Below, piece by piece: positions 1 through 8,404 of a stretch of DNA of 64,000 bases. The DNA is from Pseudomonas sp. LBUM920. GTDB lineage: Bacteria; Pseudomonadota; Gammaproteobacteria; Pseudomonadales; Pseudomonadaceae. Under the pieces are notes generated by a model that was not told the DNA's origin, did no database searches, and saw only the letters and a list, made by a program, of their open reading frames with translations. The translations under genes and the position numbers were made by a program. The stretch covers positions 1,097,501 to 1,161,500 of the forward strand of contig NZ_CP027762.1 in assembly GCF_003852315.1 (NCBI RefSeq), in the 5' to 3' direction. The stretch's first letter is position 1. Each line of letters begins with the position of its first letter.

Positions 1-531
1 AATCTGAAGCCTTCAATTGTCAGCCAGCAATTATTGAGTGTGAATGGCGGTCTGGAGGGCAGCCTTGCCAGTTCTGGCGTTAGTGTGGGCGGTGGTGTGA
101 GCCAAAGTGTGACGCATATAACCGGGCAACATATAAATGTCGGCGGGCCGGGTCTTCAGTTCACACTGTCCCCCACCGGTAAACCGACGATCACGCAAAA
201 TTTCGACAACACATTATCTATCACCAATAGTTATACTTTTTCTCCCCGCACAAGTGTTAACGCAAATGTTCGAGCAGGGCAGGTTGGCGCCAATGGCGGA
301 GGAGGCGTGTCACCGTCATTTACCCTTCAACACAAAGTTACCTTCAGCACTGACCTGACCAGCAAGTCCGCGCCAAAACACGAGTTTTCCGCTATCTCGG
401 GCGTTTTCGTCGATGGCTCTTTCGGTTTAAGCGTGTCTCTGTTGCCCCCGCAGTTTCCATTGAGTGTGACAGCGCAAGTCGGTGCTGACCCAAGAGTCTC
501 GGTGTCAGGAGGTGGCAGCTACACGCTGTAA
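1..531 (+). CDS. Unrecognised beta-rich protein, 3' end only
   Basis: The reading frame is open from the first base and ends at TAA 529-531, so this is the C-terminal 176 residues of a gene that begins outside the window. A TTG at 34 could start a shorter protein, but no ribosome binding site precedes it. The sequence is rich in Gly, Ser, Thr and Val with alternating polar and hydrophobic residues, and ends in a Gly/Ser stretch (VSGGGSYTL). There is no Cys and no obvious membrane segment. This composition suits an extracellular or beta-structured protein, but I do not recognise a family and assign no function. Confidence 0.6.
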   Translation, partial: NLKPSIVSQQLLSVNGGLEGSLASSGVSVGGGVSQSVTHITGQHINVGGPGLQFTLSPTGKPTITQNFDNTLSITNSYTFSPRTSVNANVRAGQVGANGGGGVSPSFTLQHKVTFSTDLTSKSAPKHEFSAISGVFVDGSFGLSVSLLPPQFPLSVTAQVGADPRVSVSGGGSYTL

Positions 532-670
532 AAGCTGCCCTGTGAAGCACGTACTGATTCACTGTCATCAGCAGCAGGCGCCGTCAGCATCGGGATCAAA
601 CCCGGGCTGGCGGTGCGGCGAGCGTCCTTGCTCCAACCGCACTGACTGAGTGGCCCAGGTGGCAGGCTTT

Positions 671-2164
671 TCAGGGAAGGGCTGCGGCATCCACGATGCG
701 ATTGCGCCCGCTGTGTTTGGCCTCATACAGCGCCTGGTCCGCACTCAGTAACAATGCCTCCAGCGACACACGGCTGCGTTTGTCCCAGGTACTCATGCCG
801 ATACTCACCGTAATCGGCCGTTCGGCGCCGGCAAACCGTGGCAAGTGCTCGACGCTGCTGCGGATATGCTCGGCGATCACCCAGGCGCCCTTGGCGTCGG
901 TGTGCGGCAGCACCACCGCAAATTCCTCCCCGCCATAACGCGCCGCCAGGTCAGCCGGGCGGCGGATGTTGTCATCGATGACCCTGGCCACCGTGCGCAG
1001 AGCCTCGTCACCACCGTGGTGACCATGGCGGTCGTTGAAGGCCTTGAAGTGGTCCACGTCGATCATCAGCAGCGTCAGCGGTTCGGTCGAGCGCTGCGCG
1101 CGGTCCCATTCCAGGCGCAGGCGCTGATCGAGGGTGCGACGGTTTGCCAGGCCGGTCAGCGCATCGGTGGCTGCCAGTTCTGACAGCACTTGCTCGGCGC
1201 GGTGACGGCGGCGCAGCTCATTGCTGAGCATCCAGCTGAGCCACAGCAGACCGATGCACAGCACACCCGTCGCCAGGCTGATCAGCAAGGCTGCGCGTTT
1301 CCATTGGGCGAAAACTTCATCGCTGGACAGTGCCACTGCGACGATCAGCGGCAAATTGCCGACCGTGGAAAAGCTGTAGAGCCGCTCTCGGTGGTCAACA
1401 CTGGAGACGCCGCGAAAGCTGCCGTCGCGCTCCTTGAGCATGCGCGCTACGTTCGGTCGCTGGCTCAGGTCCTGGTCGATCATGTCCAGTTCGAGCATGG
1501 GATGCTGCGCCAGCAGGATGCCCTGCTGGTTGATCAGGTTGATGGTGCTGTTGCTGCCGATATTCAGGCTGCTGAACAGCTGGTGAAAGTAAGACAAGCG
1601 CATGGAGGCCACCGCCACCCCCTGGAAGCGCCCGTCCGGCCCGGAAACGCGGCGGCTGAATGCAATGCGCCATTGGTCGTCACACACGCAGCGCGCCATG
1701 AACGGACGGCTGATGTACAGCCCGATTTCGGGGTCTTTGCGCTGCACCTGGAAATAGTCGCGATCAGCGAAGTTGCCGGACTTGGGCGTGAGCAAGGACG
1801 AGTCGGCGATCACCTCGCCATTGGCGTCCAGCAGCAGGATGTCGCCCTTGTAGGGCGCGGCGGCGGAGCGGTCGAACAGCACCAGATGGCGGATATCGGC
1901 AGAGACGCTGTGCAGGTCGTTGCGCTCGGCGGCGGCGATCAGGCCCTTGAGGGCCATGTCGTAGAGTTCGACGTTGCGCAGTACATCGGCGTCAATCAGT
2001 TGGGTAATGTTGTTCGCGGTGCGCGTGGCGGTCTGCAGGGTATTGGCGTGTTCGCGAATCAGCAGCACCGCCACGATCGCCACGATCAGCAGGGCTGTGA
2101 GGACACTGCCAAGGATCAGCAGGCGTTCCGGGCGACGTGTAGGGCGAGAAAGGCTTGGGCTCAT
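671..2164 (-). CDS. Membrane-anchored diguanylate cyclase, periplasmic sensor plus GGDEF
   Basis: Predicted to make c-di-GMP from GTP at the inner membrane. The 497 residues begin with a short cytoplasmic tail and a membrane helix (about 16-36). A periplasmic PDC/Cache-like region follows (about 45-285, with FADRDYFQ and ISRPF motifs typical of that fold), then a second helix (about 290-312) and a GGDEF domain. The active site is GGEEF at 411-415. An RPAD I-site at 402-405 sits five residues before it, so product inhibition is expected. No EAL domain is present. It is the downstream partner of a tandem paralogue ending 60 bp upstream. The periplasmic ligand is unknown. Confidence 0.92.
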   Translation of the reverse strand: MSPSLSRPTRRPERLLILGSVLTALLIVAIVAVLLIREHANTLQTATRTANNITQLIDADVLRNVELYDMALKGLIAAAERNDLHSVSADIRHLVLFDRSAAAPYKGDILLLDANGEVIADSSLLTPKSGNFADRDYFQVQRKDPEIGLYISRPFMARCVCDDQWRIAFSRRVSGPDGRFQGVAVASMRLSYFHQLFSSLNIGSNSTINLINQQGILLAQHPMLELDMIDQDLSQRPNVARMLKERDGSFRGVSSVDHRERLYSFSTVGNLPLIVAVALSSDEVFAQWKRAALLISLATGVLCIGLLWLSWMLSNELRRRHRAEQVLSELAATDALTGLANRRTLDQRLRLEWDRAQRSTEPLTLLMIDVDHFKAFNDRHGHHGGDEALRTVARVIDDNIRRPADLAARYGGEEFAVVLPHTDAKGAWVIAEHIRSSVEHLPRFAGAERPITVSIGMSTWDKRSRVSLEALLLSADQALYEAKHSGRNRIVDAAALP

Positions 2165-2224
2165 CGGGCGTACTTCTGCGTCGAGGATGCCATTAGCGTA
2201 GTCCGTGTATGGCGTTGAAGCAGG

Positions 2225-3718
2225 TCAGAGCCCGGTGGCCTCCACAATGCGATTTCGCCCACTGTGCTTGGCCTCATACAGTGCCTGATCCGCGTGCAAC
2301 AGCAGCGTCTCGAGTGACAGGCGACTGCGTTTATCCCAGGTACTCATGCCGATACTCACGGTGATCAGCTGTTCAGCGCCGGCGACGCGCGGCAGGTGCT
2401 CGACTCCGCTGCGGATATGCTCGGCGATCACCCAGGCGCCCCTGGCGTCGGTGTCCGGCAGCACCACCGCAAACTCTTCCCCGCCATACCGCGCGGCCAG
2501 GTCAGCGGGACGACGGATGTTGTTGCCGATCACCTGGGCGACCGTGCGCAGTGCCTCATCACCGCCGTGGTGGCCGTGGCGGTCGTTGAAAGCCTTGAAG
2601 TGGTCCACGTCGATCATCAACAGCGTCAGCGGCTCGGTGGAGCGCTGCGCGCGGTCCCACTCCAGGCGCAGGCGCTGGTCCAGGGTGCGACGGTTGGCCA
2701 GGCCGGTCAGGGCATCGGTGGCGGCCAGCTCCGACAGCACTTGCTCGGCGCGATAGCGCCGGCGCAGTTCGCGGCGCAGCATCCAGGTCAGCCATAACAG
2801 GCCAATGCAGAGCACGCCGGTGGCGCCGCTGGTGAGCAGCGCGGCGCGTTTCCACGGGGCGAACACGTCTTCGCTGGCCAGCGCCACCACCACAATCAGC
2901 GGTAATTCACCGACATTGGTGAAGGTGTACAAACGTTCGGTGCCAGTGATGGCCGAGATCGCCCGAAAGCTGCCTTCGCCTTCGCGCAGTATGCGTTTGA
3001 AGTTGGGCCGATCGCTGAGGTCCTTGTCGATCATGTCGCGCTCCAGCAACGGCTGCTGGGCGAGAAGAATCCCCTGATTGTTCAGCAGGTTCACCGAACT
3101 GCCATTGCCGATGGTGAGGCGGTTGAACAATTGATCGAAATACGCCAGGCGCATCGTTGCCACCGCGACACCGGCAAACTCGCCGTCCGGCCCCGTGACG
3201 CGACGACTGAATGCGATGCGCCAGACTTGATCGCAGTTGCAGCGAATCCTGAATGGGCGGCTGATAAACAGCCCGGCCTGGGCATTCTGTCGATGCGCCT
3301 GGAAGTAATCACGGTTAGCGAAATTGCGTGGCGTTGGCCACAGCGTCGAGGAGTCGGCAATCACTGCACCGTCGGCATCGAGCAACAGCACTTCGCCTTT
3401 GAAGGGCGCGGCGGTGGATTGATCAAACTGCACCATGTGCCGAATGTCCGGCGACGCCTGCGTCAGGTCCTTGCGGGTGGTGGCCGTAATCAGGCCCTGC
3501 AGCGCCAGGTCATAGAGCTCGACGTTACGCAGCACGTCGGCATTGATCAGTTGGGTGATATTGGTGGTCGCGCGCTGGGCGGCCTGGACGGTGCTGGCGT
3601 GTTCGCGGGTCAGCAGCGCCGCGACGATAATCACAATCAGGGTGACGGTCAGGCCGCTGCCCAGAATCAGCAGAAGCTCCGGGCGTGCAGGTAAGGAAGG
3701 AGGGCGGAGTTGACTCAT
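2225..3718 (-). CDS. Membrane-anchored diguanylate cyclase, tandem paralogue
   Basis: The same architecture and length (497 residues) as the neighbouring cyclase: membrane helix, periplasmic PDC/Cache-like sensor, second helix, and GGDEF domain with GGEEF at 411-415 and RPAD I-site at 402-405. The C-terminal 170 residues are almost identical to the neighbour, while the periplasmic halves differ at many positions (for example NFANRDYFQAHRQN against NFADRDYFQVQRKD). This suggests two sensors with different ligands feeding the same output. The genes point the same way with a 60 bp gap and may be co-transcribed. The ATG at 3718 is preceded by about 85 bp shared with the porin's 3' side. Confidence 0.92.
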   Translation of the reverse strand: MSQLRPPSLPARPELLLILGSGLTVTLIVIIVAALLTREHASTVQAAQRATTNITQLINADVLRNVELYDLALQGLITATTRKDLTQASPDIRHMVQFDQSTAAPFKGEVLLLDADGAVIADSSTLWPTPRNFANRDYFQAHRQNAQAGLFISRPFRIRCNCDQVWRIAFSRRVTGPDGEFAGVAVATMRLAYFDQLFNRLTIGNGSSVNLLNNQGILLAQQPLLERDMIDKDLSDRPNFKRILREGEGSFRAISAITGTERLYTFTNVGELPLIVVVALASEDVFAPWKRAALLTSGATGVLCIGLLWLTWMLRRELRRRYRAEQVLSELAATDALTGLANRRTLDQRLRLEWDRAQRSTEPLTLLMIDVDHFKAFNDRHGHHGGDEALRTVAQVIGNNIRRPADLAARYGGEEFAVVLPDTDARGAWVIAEHIRSGVEHLPRVAGAEQLITVSIGMSTWDKRSRLSLETLLLHADQALYEAKHSGRNRIVEATGL

Positions 3719-3804
3719 CGCGCAGGCTTCAGCAGGGAAGATGCTGGCAGTTTAGTTCTACGCGATGAAAATTAGATCACGGGTTAAAAAGAAAGATCTG
3801 CGGG

Positions 3805-5127
3805 TTAGAACACGTTGATCGGGTAATCCACGATCACCCGGTATTCATCCACATCCCGATCCACCGCCGAGTAGCCCTCGCCGCCGCGGTTGGTCGCCCA
3901 CTGCAGGCGCACGGCCAGGTCCTTGGCTTTGCCGCCTTGCACCACGTACTTCAAGTCGATGTCGCGCTCCCAGTGTTTGGCGTCCTTGCCGTCGGCGCTG
4001 TACCAGGCACTGTAGCCACGGCTGTTGGGGTCGACCTTGGTCAGGTCGGTCTTGCCGCTGATGTAGGACACGGCGGACGTCAGCCCCGGCATGCCCAGGC
4101 CTGCGAAGTCGTAGGCGTACTTGAGTTTCCACGAGCGCTCGTTGGGGCCGTTGAAGTCCGAGTATTGCTGGGAGTTGTCCAGGTAGATGCTGTCGCCCTG
4201 GCTGATGTAGTCGAACGGCGTGTTGCCGTTAACCCGCTGGTAGGCGGCGGTGAGGCTGTGGTTGCCCACGCCCACGGTGAAATGCAGGCTGTAAGTGTTG
4301 TTGTCGATGCTGCCCAGCAGCGACCGGCCGGTGTCCTGGGTGTGGTAGTAGTGCAGGCCGGGGTTGAGGCTGACCAGGTCGTTCAGCGCATAGGTGTAAT
4401 CCAGGTCGTAGTAGTACTGGTGCCACACGTCCTTGAGTTCGGAAGCGTACAGGTTGCTGGTAACGCCCGGGATGGCGCTGAACGACACACCGGCCCAGTT
4501 CAGGTGCTGGCTGTCGGCGTGGTCCGGCAGCGCGCCGTAGCTGGTGCCGATGCGTCGATGGCCGCTCTGGTTGTAGAGCTTGGTGAAACTGGCTTGGCCG
4601 CCTTCAAGCATCCAGCCGTCGAAGCTGTGGTTGGTCAGGCTAACGCCGCGGAAATCCTGCGGCAGCATGCGCGTCATGCCGCCGGCGATTACCGGGTTGT
4701 TGAGGAACAGGTCGCCGGCTTTCAGCTCGGTGTCGAAGGCGCGCATTTTCAAGGTGCCGCCTGCGGTGGAGAACGAGCCGGGCGCTTTGCCGTTGCCGCT
4801 GCCATACGGCAGGATGCTGGAGCCGTCGGTGCCGCCACCGCCGTCGAGCTTGAGGCCGAGCATGGCGTTGAGGTCCAGGCCGAAGCCGACCGTGCCTTGG
4901 GTGTAGCCGGATTCGAAGGTGCCGATGAAGCCTTGGCCCCATTCCTTGCTGTCATCGGTGTGGATGTCGCGACGGTCGCGGTTCATGTAGTAGTTGCGGG
5001 TGTTGATCTTGAGGCTTGCGCCGTCGACGAAACCGTCGGCGGGGGTGGTGTCTGCCGCTTGGGCCAGGGGGGCGATCGTTGTTGCAATCGCTAGGAATAG
5101 CGGGGTGAACGTCAGCGAGTTCTTCAC
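3805..5127 (-). CDS. OprD-family outer-membrane porin
   Basis: A substrate-specific 18-strand porin of the Pseudomonas OprD family, 440 residues, for uptake of small organic acids, amino acids or peptides; the substrate cannot be read from sequence. A Sec signal peptide runs from about residue 1 to 25, with the cleavage region near AQA-AD. The mature start GFVDGASLKINTRNYYMNRD is the family's usual first strand, and the protein ends in VFVxx-like aromatic residues. I chose GTG 5127 because AAAGGAG (5136-5142) lies eight bases upstream. A TTG at 5148 would add seven residues but lacks a site. A terminator-like hairpin lies 70 bp upstream of the start, so the leader may be attenuated. Confidence 0.9.
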   Translation of the reverse strand: MKNSLTFTPLFLAIATTIAPLAQAADTTPADGFVDGASLKINTRNYYMNRDRRDIHTDDSKEWGQGFIGTFESGYTQGTVGFGLDLNAMLGLKLDGGGGTDGSSILPYGSGNGKAPGSFSTAGGTLKMRAFDTELKAGDLFLNNPVIAGGMTRMLPQDFRGVSLTNHSFDGWMLEGGQASFTKLYNQSGHRRIGTSYGALPDHADSQHLNWAGVSFSAIPGVTSNLYASELKDVWHQYYYDLDYTYALNDLVSLNPGLHYYHTQDTGRSLLGSIDNNTYSLHFTVGVGNHSLTAAYQRVNGNTPFDYISQGDSIYLDNSQQYSDFNGPNERSWKLKYAYDFAGLGMPGLTSAVSYISGKTDLTKVDPNSRGYSAWYSADGKDAKHWERDIDLKYVVQGGKAKDLAVRLQWATNRGGEGYSAVDRDVDEYRVIVDYPINVF

Positions 5128-5196
5128 CGGTGGAGCTCCTTTGGTCAATCGTGAGCGGCCAATGTCGTGGGGGTGTGCCTGGCCTTTTTTTACTGC

Positions 5197-5223
5197 AAAA
5201 AAAAGCCGCTGAAGTCAGCGGCT
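5197..5223 (-). terminator. Intrinsic terminator between promoter and oprD
   Basis: A nine-base-pair stem AGCCGCTGA/TCAGCGGCT with a two-base AG spacing (5205-5223) is followed on the minus strand by eight T (5197-5204). It lies upstream of the porin start, not after a gene, which is why it matters. Confidence 0.85.
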
Positions 5224-5341
5224 TTGAACAGATTCCCAGTGTAGAGCCCTGGAAATAAGTCGAGGGAAATTTGGGTGAGCGGGAAGCTGTGTTTGCCGTC
5301 GCGCTCAAGGGTGCGTCAAATTAACGCAGGTGAGCGGTGGG
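5197..5341 (-). ncRNA. Candidate small RNA or attenuated leader upstream of oprD
   Basis: Reading leftwards, a sigma-70-like promoter (-35 TTGGGC at 5371-5376, -10 TACACT at 5348-5353, spacer 17) is followed about 145 bases later by a strong intrinsic terminator (stem AGCCGCTGA/TCAGCGGCT, then eight T). No good reading frame with a ribosome binding site lies between. A short independent transcript with a U-rich 3' end, as Hfq-bound RNAs have, is one reading. The other is a 5' leader of oprD with a terminator that must be read through. I cannot match it to a named RNA. Confidence 0.5.
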
Positions 5342-5347
5342 GTACAG

Positions 5348-5388
5348 AGTGTAACAAGATAATGACTGTTGCCCAAATCGCAACAGTC
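5348..5388 (-). promoter_or_regulatory. Promoter with a 9-7-9 inverted repeat over the -35
   Basis: GACTGTTGC and GCAACAGTC (5364-5372 and 5380-5388) form a perfect inverted repeat with a seven-base centre that covers the -35 hexamer TTGGGC. The -10 TACACT is at 5348-5353. The position suits a dimeric repressor or activator site. The regulator is unknown. Confidence 0.5.
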
Positions 5389-5809
5389 GTGGGGTGGGGT
5401 TGGTGGTTTGGTTGTCGGGGGGGTTGAGTACATATCCGTTGCTGCAGTCACGGCCACTTAGGGTTCCGCTCTTACAGCGGGTCACTTTTGGCAAACGCCC
5501 CAAAAGTAACCAAAAGGTCTTTGCCCCACCACTCGGCACCTCGCTTGGGCTCGGTGTGTCCTCACTCCGGCTTGAATCCGTGGGCCGCCGCGACGGGCCA
5601 TCCATGGCCCAACGCGGCTAACCCGGCGTCCTGCCGGGTTACCCACGGATTCAAGCCTGCGTTCGGCCAGCGTGGTTGACGGGGCCTGTCAGATCAAAAG
5701 CAAGATCAAAAGCAGAGCACGGCGGCCTGGTAGCCGACCTGAGTGGTTGAAGCAAAAGCGGATCAAAAGCACAGCAACACACTTCTATCTGATGCACTGC
5801 GATCCAAAT

Positions 5810-5835
5810 GTGGGAGCGAGCAAGCCCGCTCCCAC
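5810..5835. repeat. Collapsed REP doublet
   Basis: GTGGGAGCG and CGCTCCCAC are separated by only eight bases, as if the spacer of a REPIN had been deleted. The equivalent position in the second composite repeat (20936-21022) holds the full-length doublet. Confidence 0.8.
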
Positions 5836-5881
5836 AGTTTGACCGAGTGCAGCCGCCAGCACCGCACTGCTTTGCTTTTCT

Positions 5882-5966
5882 GTGGGAGCTGGCTTGCCTG
5901 CGATGCAGGCACCTCGGTGTATCAGGCATAACCAGTAGATGCCATCGCAGGCAAGCCAGCTCCCAC
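5882..5966. repeat. REPIN, GCTGGCTTGCCTGCGATG type
   Basis: Two inverted REPs (5882-5908 and 5940-5966) share the core GTGGGAGCTGGCTTGCCTGC with the loop between them. Confidence 0.9.
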
Positions 5967-6362
5967 CTTTGATTGAGTTCAGCATTCAAGAACAGGTCGG
6001 CTGTCAGGCCGCCTCGCCTTCGCTTTTGATCTAACCACTCAGGTCGGCTACTAGGCCGCCGTGCTGTAGATCTTGATCTTGATCTTAGGCGCCCCGTTAA
6101 ACCACGCTGGCCGAACGCAGGCTTGAATCCGTGGGTAACCCGGCAGGACGCCGGGTTAGCCGTGTTGGGCCATGGATGGCCCGTCACGGCGGCCCACGGA
6201 TTCAAGCCGGAGTGAGGGCACACCGAGCCCAAGCGAGGTGCCGAGTGGTGGGGCAAGAGCCCTTTGGTTACTTTGGGGCTTTTCCAAAGTGACCCGCCGT
6301 AAGGGCGGAACCCATACCCGCCATCACCTAAATAACGGATATACCCCCCAACACACCATCCC

Positions 6363-7727
6363 CTACACCGGCAGGGTAATGCCAAACGTATTCCCCCCAC
6401 CCTCACTGCGCACAAACACATCCCCGCCGTGCATCAAAGCGATCGCCTTCACAATCGCCAACCCCAGCCCATGATTCGCCCCGCTGTTGCTGCGCGACGC
6501 ATCCACCCGATAAAACCGCTCGAACAGCCGTGGCAAATGCTCCCTGGCAATCTCATCCCCAGGGTTGGTCACCCCAATCGCCACCTGATGCTCCTGCACC
6601 TCAATATTCACCTCGATAACCTGCCCCGCCGCGGTGTGCTGCACCGCATTACTGAGCAGATTAATCAACGCACGACGCAAGTGAGCTTTCTCGATCTGCA
6701 CCAACGCATCGCCACGCACCCGCACTTGAACCTGGGCGTCTTCGAGGATGAAATCCAGGTAGTCGAGCGTGGTCGCCACCTCATCCGCCAGCGAGCTTTC
6801 GATCAGCTTGGTGGCCTTGCTGCCCTGGTCTGCACTGGCCAGGAACAGCATGTCATTGATGATTGAGCGCAACCGCTCCAACTCTTCAAGATTGGATTGC
6901 AGCACCTCGAAATAATGCTCAGCCGAACGCCCGCGCGTCAGCGCCACCTGCGTCTGGCCGATCAGGTTGGTCAGCGGCGAACGCAGCTCATGGGCCACAT
7001 CGGCATTAAACGATTCCAGGCGTGAATAAGCCTGTTCCACCCGATCCAGCGTGGAGTTGAACGAGTTGACGAACTGGCTCAACTCCGGCGGCAACGGCGA
7101 CAGTTGCAAGCGCCCCGAGAGCTTGGGCGGCGCAAGCTTCTGCGCTTCATCCGAGAGCTTGCCCAACGGCTTGAGGCCGATGCGTGACACCCAGAACCCC
7201 AACAGCGCCGCCAGCACCACGCCGACAAACGCCAGGCCGATCAGCGCCACCAGCAACTGATGCTGAGTCGCGCGGAAGTTTTCCGTGTCGATGGCGATCA
7301 TAAAGCGCAGCGGCGGGCGCTGTTCTTTCGCCGCGAATTGGCTCACCAACACCTTGAACGGGTACTCGCGCCCCGGCAGGCGCAAGTCGCGCTTACCGGT
7401 CGGCCCTGCGGCGAACGCGCGGATCTGTGCATCCGGGTTGCCGTATTCATAGTTCGGATCGCTGCTCACCACCCAGAAGCGGATGCGCTTGTCTTCCTCG
7501 CCGAGCAATTTCAGTTTGGCGGTGATTTTCGCCCAGTGGTCCGGTGTGCCAAAGCGGTTCACCGAGGATTCAAGCACGCTGTAGCGCGCATCCAGCTCGG
7601 CGCCCGGCAACAACCCAAGGCCGCGGTCCACTTGCTGGTACAGCGCGCCGCCGATCAACACGAAGATCAGCAGCGCCACCAGCGTGAACATACCGCTCAG
7701 GCGCAGGGCGATGGAGTTAGCCGACAC
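6363..7727 (-). CDS. Sensor histidine kinase, heavy-metal/efflux type
   Basis: Partner of the response regulator just upstream; predicted to sense a periplasmic signal and phosphorylate it. About 454 residues: a membrane helix near 10-32, a periplasmic loop, a second helix near 165-190, a HAMP segment, the H-box VAHELRSPLTN with phospho-acceptor His246, and a HATPase domain with the N-box NLLSNAVQH and G-boxes ending GLGLAIVKAIALMHGG. I chose GTG 7727, which overlaps the regulator's 3' end by 11 bp and follows GGAG. The frame is open further upstream, but that part lies inside the regulator gene. The family includes CusS, CopS and IrlS. The signal cannot be read from sequence. Confidence 0.88.
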   Translation of the reverse strand: MSANSIALRLSGMFTLVALLIFVLIGGALYQQVDRGLGLLPGAELDARYSVLESSVNRFGTPDHWAKITAKLKLLGEEDKRIRFWVVSSDPNYEYGNPDAQIRAFAAGPTGKRDLRLPGREYPFKVLVSQFAAKEQRPPLRFMIAIDTENFRATQHQLLVALIGLAFVGVVLAALLGFWVSRIGLKPLGKLSDEAQKLAPPKLSGRLQLSPLPPELSQFVNSFNSTLDRVEQAYSRLESFNADVAHELRSPLTNLIGQTQVALTRGRSAEHYFEVLQSNLEELERLRSIINDMLFLASADQGSKATKLIESSLADEVATTLDYLDFILEDAQVQVRVRGDALVQIEKAHLRRALINLLSNAVQHTAAGQVIEVNIEVQEHQVAIGVTNPGDEIAREHLPRLFERFYRVDASRSNSGANHGLGLAIVKAIALMHGGDVFVRSEGGGNTFGITLPV

Positions 7728-8394
7728 TGCGGTTCTCCAGCACATACCCCATGCCACGAATGGTGTGCAGCAATTTGTGCTCGAACGGCCCGTCGAGCTT
7801 GGCGCGCAGGCGCTTGATTGCGACTTCGACGACGTTGGCGTCGCTGTCAAAGTTGATGTCCCAGACCATCTCGGCAATCGCCGTTTTCGAGAGGATTTCA
7901 CCCTGGCGCCGTGCCAACACGCTGAGCAGCGAGAACTCCTTGGCGGTCAAGTCCAGGCGCAGGCCGTTGCGGCTGGCCTTGCGGCTGATCAAATCGATCC
8001 ACAGGTCAGCGACGGTGACCTGTACCGGCTCATGCCCGCCGCTGCGACGGGTCAGCGCTTGCAGGCGCGCCACCAGTTCGAGGAACGAAAACGGTTTGCC
8101 CAAATAATCGTCGGCGCCTTCGCGCAAGCCGCGAATGCGGTCTTCCACGCGCTCACGGGCGGTGAGCATGATCACCGGCGTTTGCTTGCGCGCTCGCAGC
8201 GCGCGCAACACGCCGAAGCCGTCGAGGCCGGGCAGCATCACGTCGAGCACGATCACCGCGTAATCGTTTTCCAGCGCCAGGTGCAAGCCCTCGACGCCTT
8301 CACGCGCCACATCGACGGTGTAGCCCTGTTCCGTCAGGCCGCGGTGCAAGTAGTCCGCGGTTTTTTCTTCATCTTCAATAATCAGGACGCGCAT
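7717..8394 (-). CDS. OmpR-family response regulator, CusR/CopR/IrlR type
   Basis: 225 residues. The receiver domain has the acidic pair D8/E9, phospho-acceptor Asp51 (VIVLDVMLPGLDG), the conserved Thr in MLTAR and Lys in YLGKPF. The C-terminal winged helix contains LDLTAKEFSLLSVLARR and VVEVAIKRLRAKLD, the hallmark of the CusR/CopR group. ATG 8394 has a GGCGGGG-type site and starts 10 bp after the RND pump gene, so pump and regulator share a transcript. The 18 bp palindrome before the operon (12748-12765) is its likely binding site. The inducer is inferred only by family and could be a metal or a drug. Confidence 0.9.
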   Translation of the reverse strand: MRVLIIEDEEKTADYLHRGLTEQGYTVDVAREGVEGLHLALENDYAVIVLDVMLPGLDGFGVLRALRARKQTPVIMLTARERVEDRIRGLREGADDYLGKPFSFLELVARLQALTRRSGGHEPVQVTVADLWIDLISRKASRNGLRLDLTAKEFSLLSVLARRQGEILSKTAIAEMVWDINFDSDANVVEVAIKRLRAKLDGPFEHKLLHTIRGMGYVLENRSVG

Positions 8395-8404
8395 GACCCC
8401 GCCT

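Larger units (their letters stand above)
5432..6342. repeat. Composite repeat element, copy 1 (911 bp)
   Basis: Bounded by ATATCCGTT and its complement AACGGATAT. The left arm (5432 to about 5805) and the right arm (about 5980-6342) are largely inverted copies of each other. Each contains a CCCACGGATTCAAG-type palindrome around the segment that spells WARRDGPSM or its reverse. The centre holds two REP palindromes (5810-5835, collapsed, and 5882-5966). Reading frames here, such as one with DGPSRRPTDSSRSE, recur wherever the repeat recurs and are not credible genes. No transposase is present. Confidence 0.85.

Noticed and set aside
5651..6421. A long open frame (256 residues) on the minus strand across the composite repeat
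   Set aside because: The same peptides appear wherever the repeat occurs, in either strand. It runs through REP palindromes, has no ribosome binding site and no homology that I recognise.
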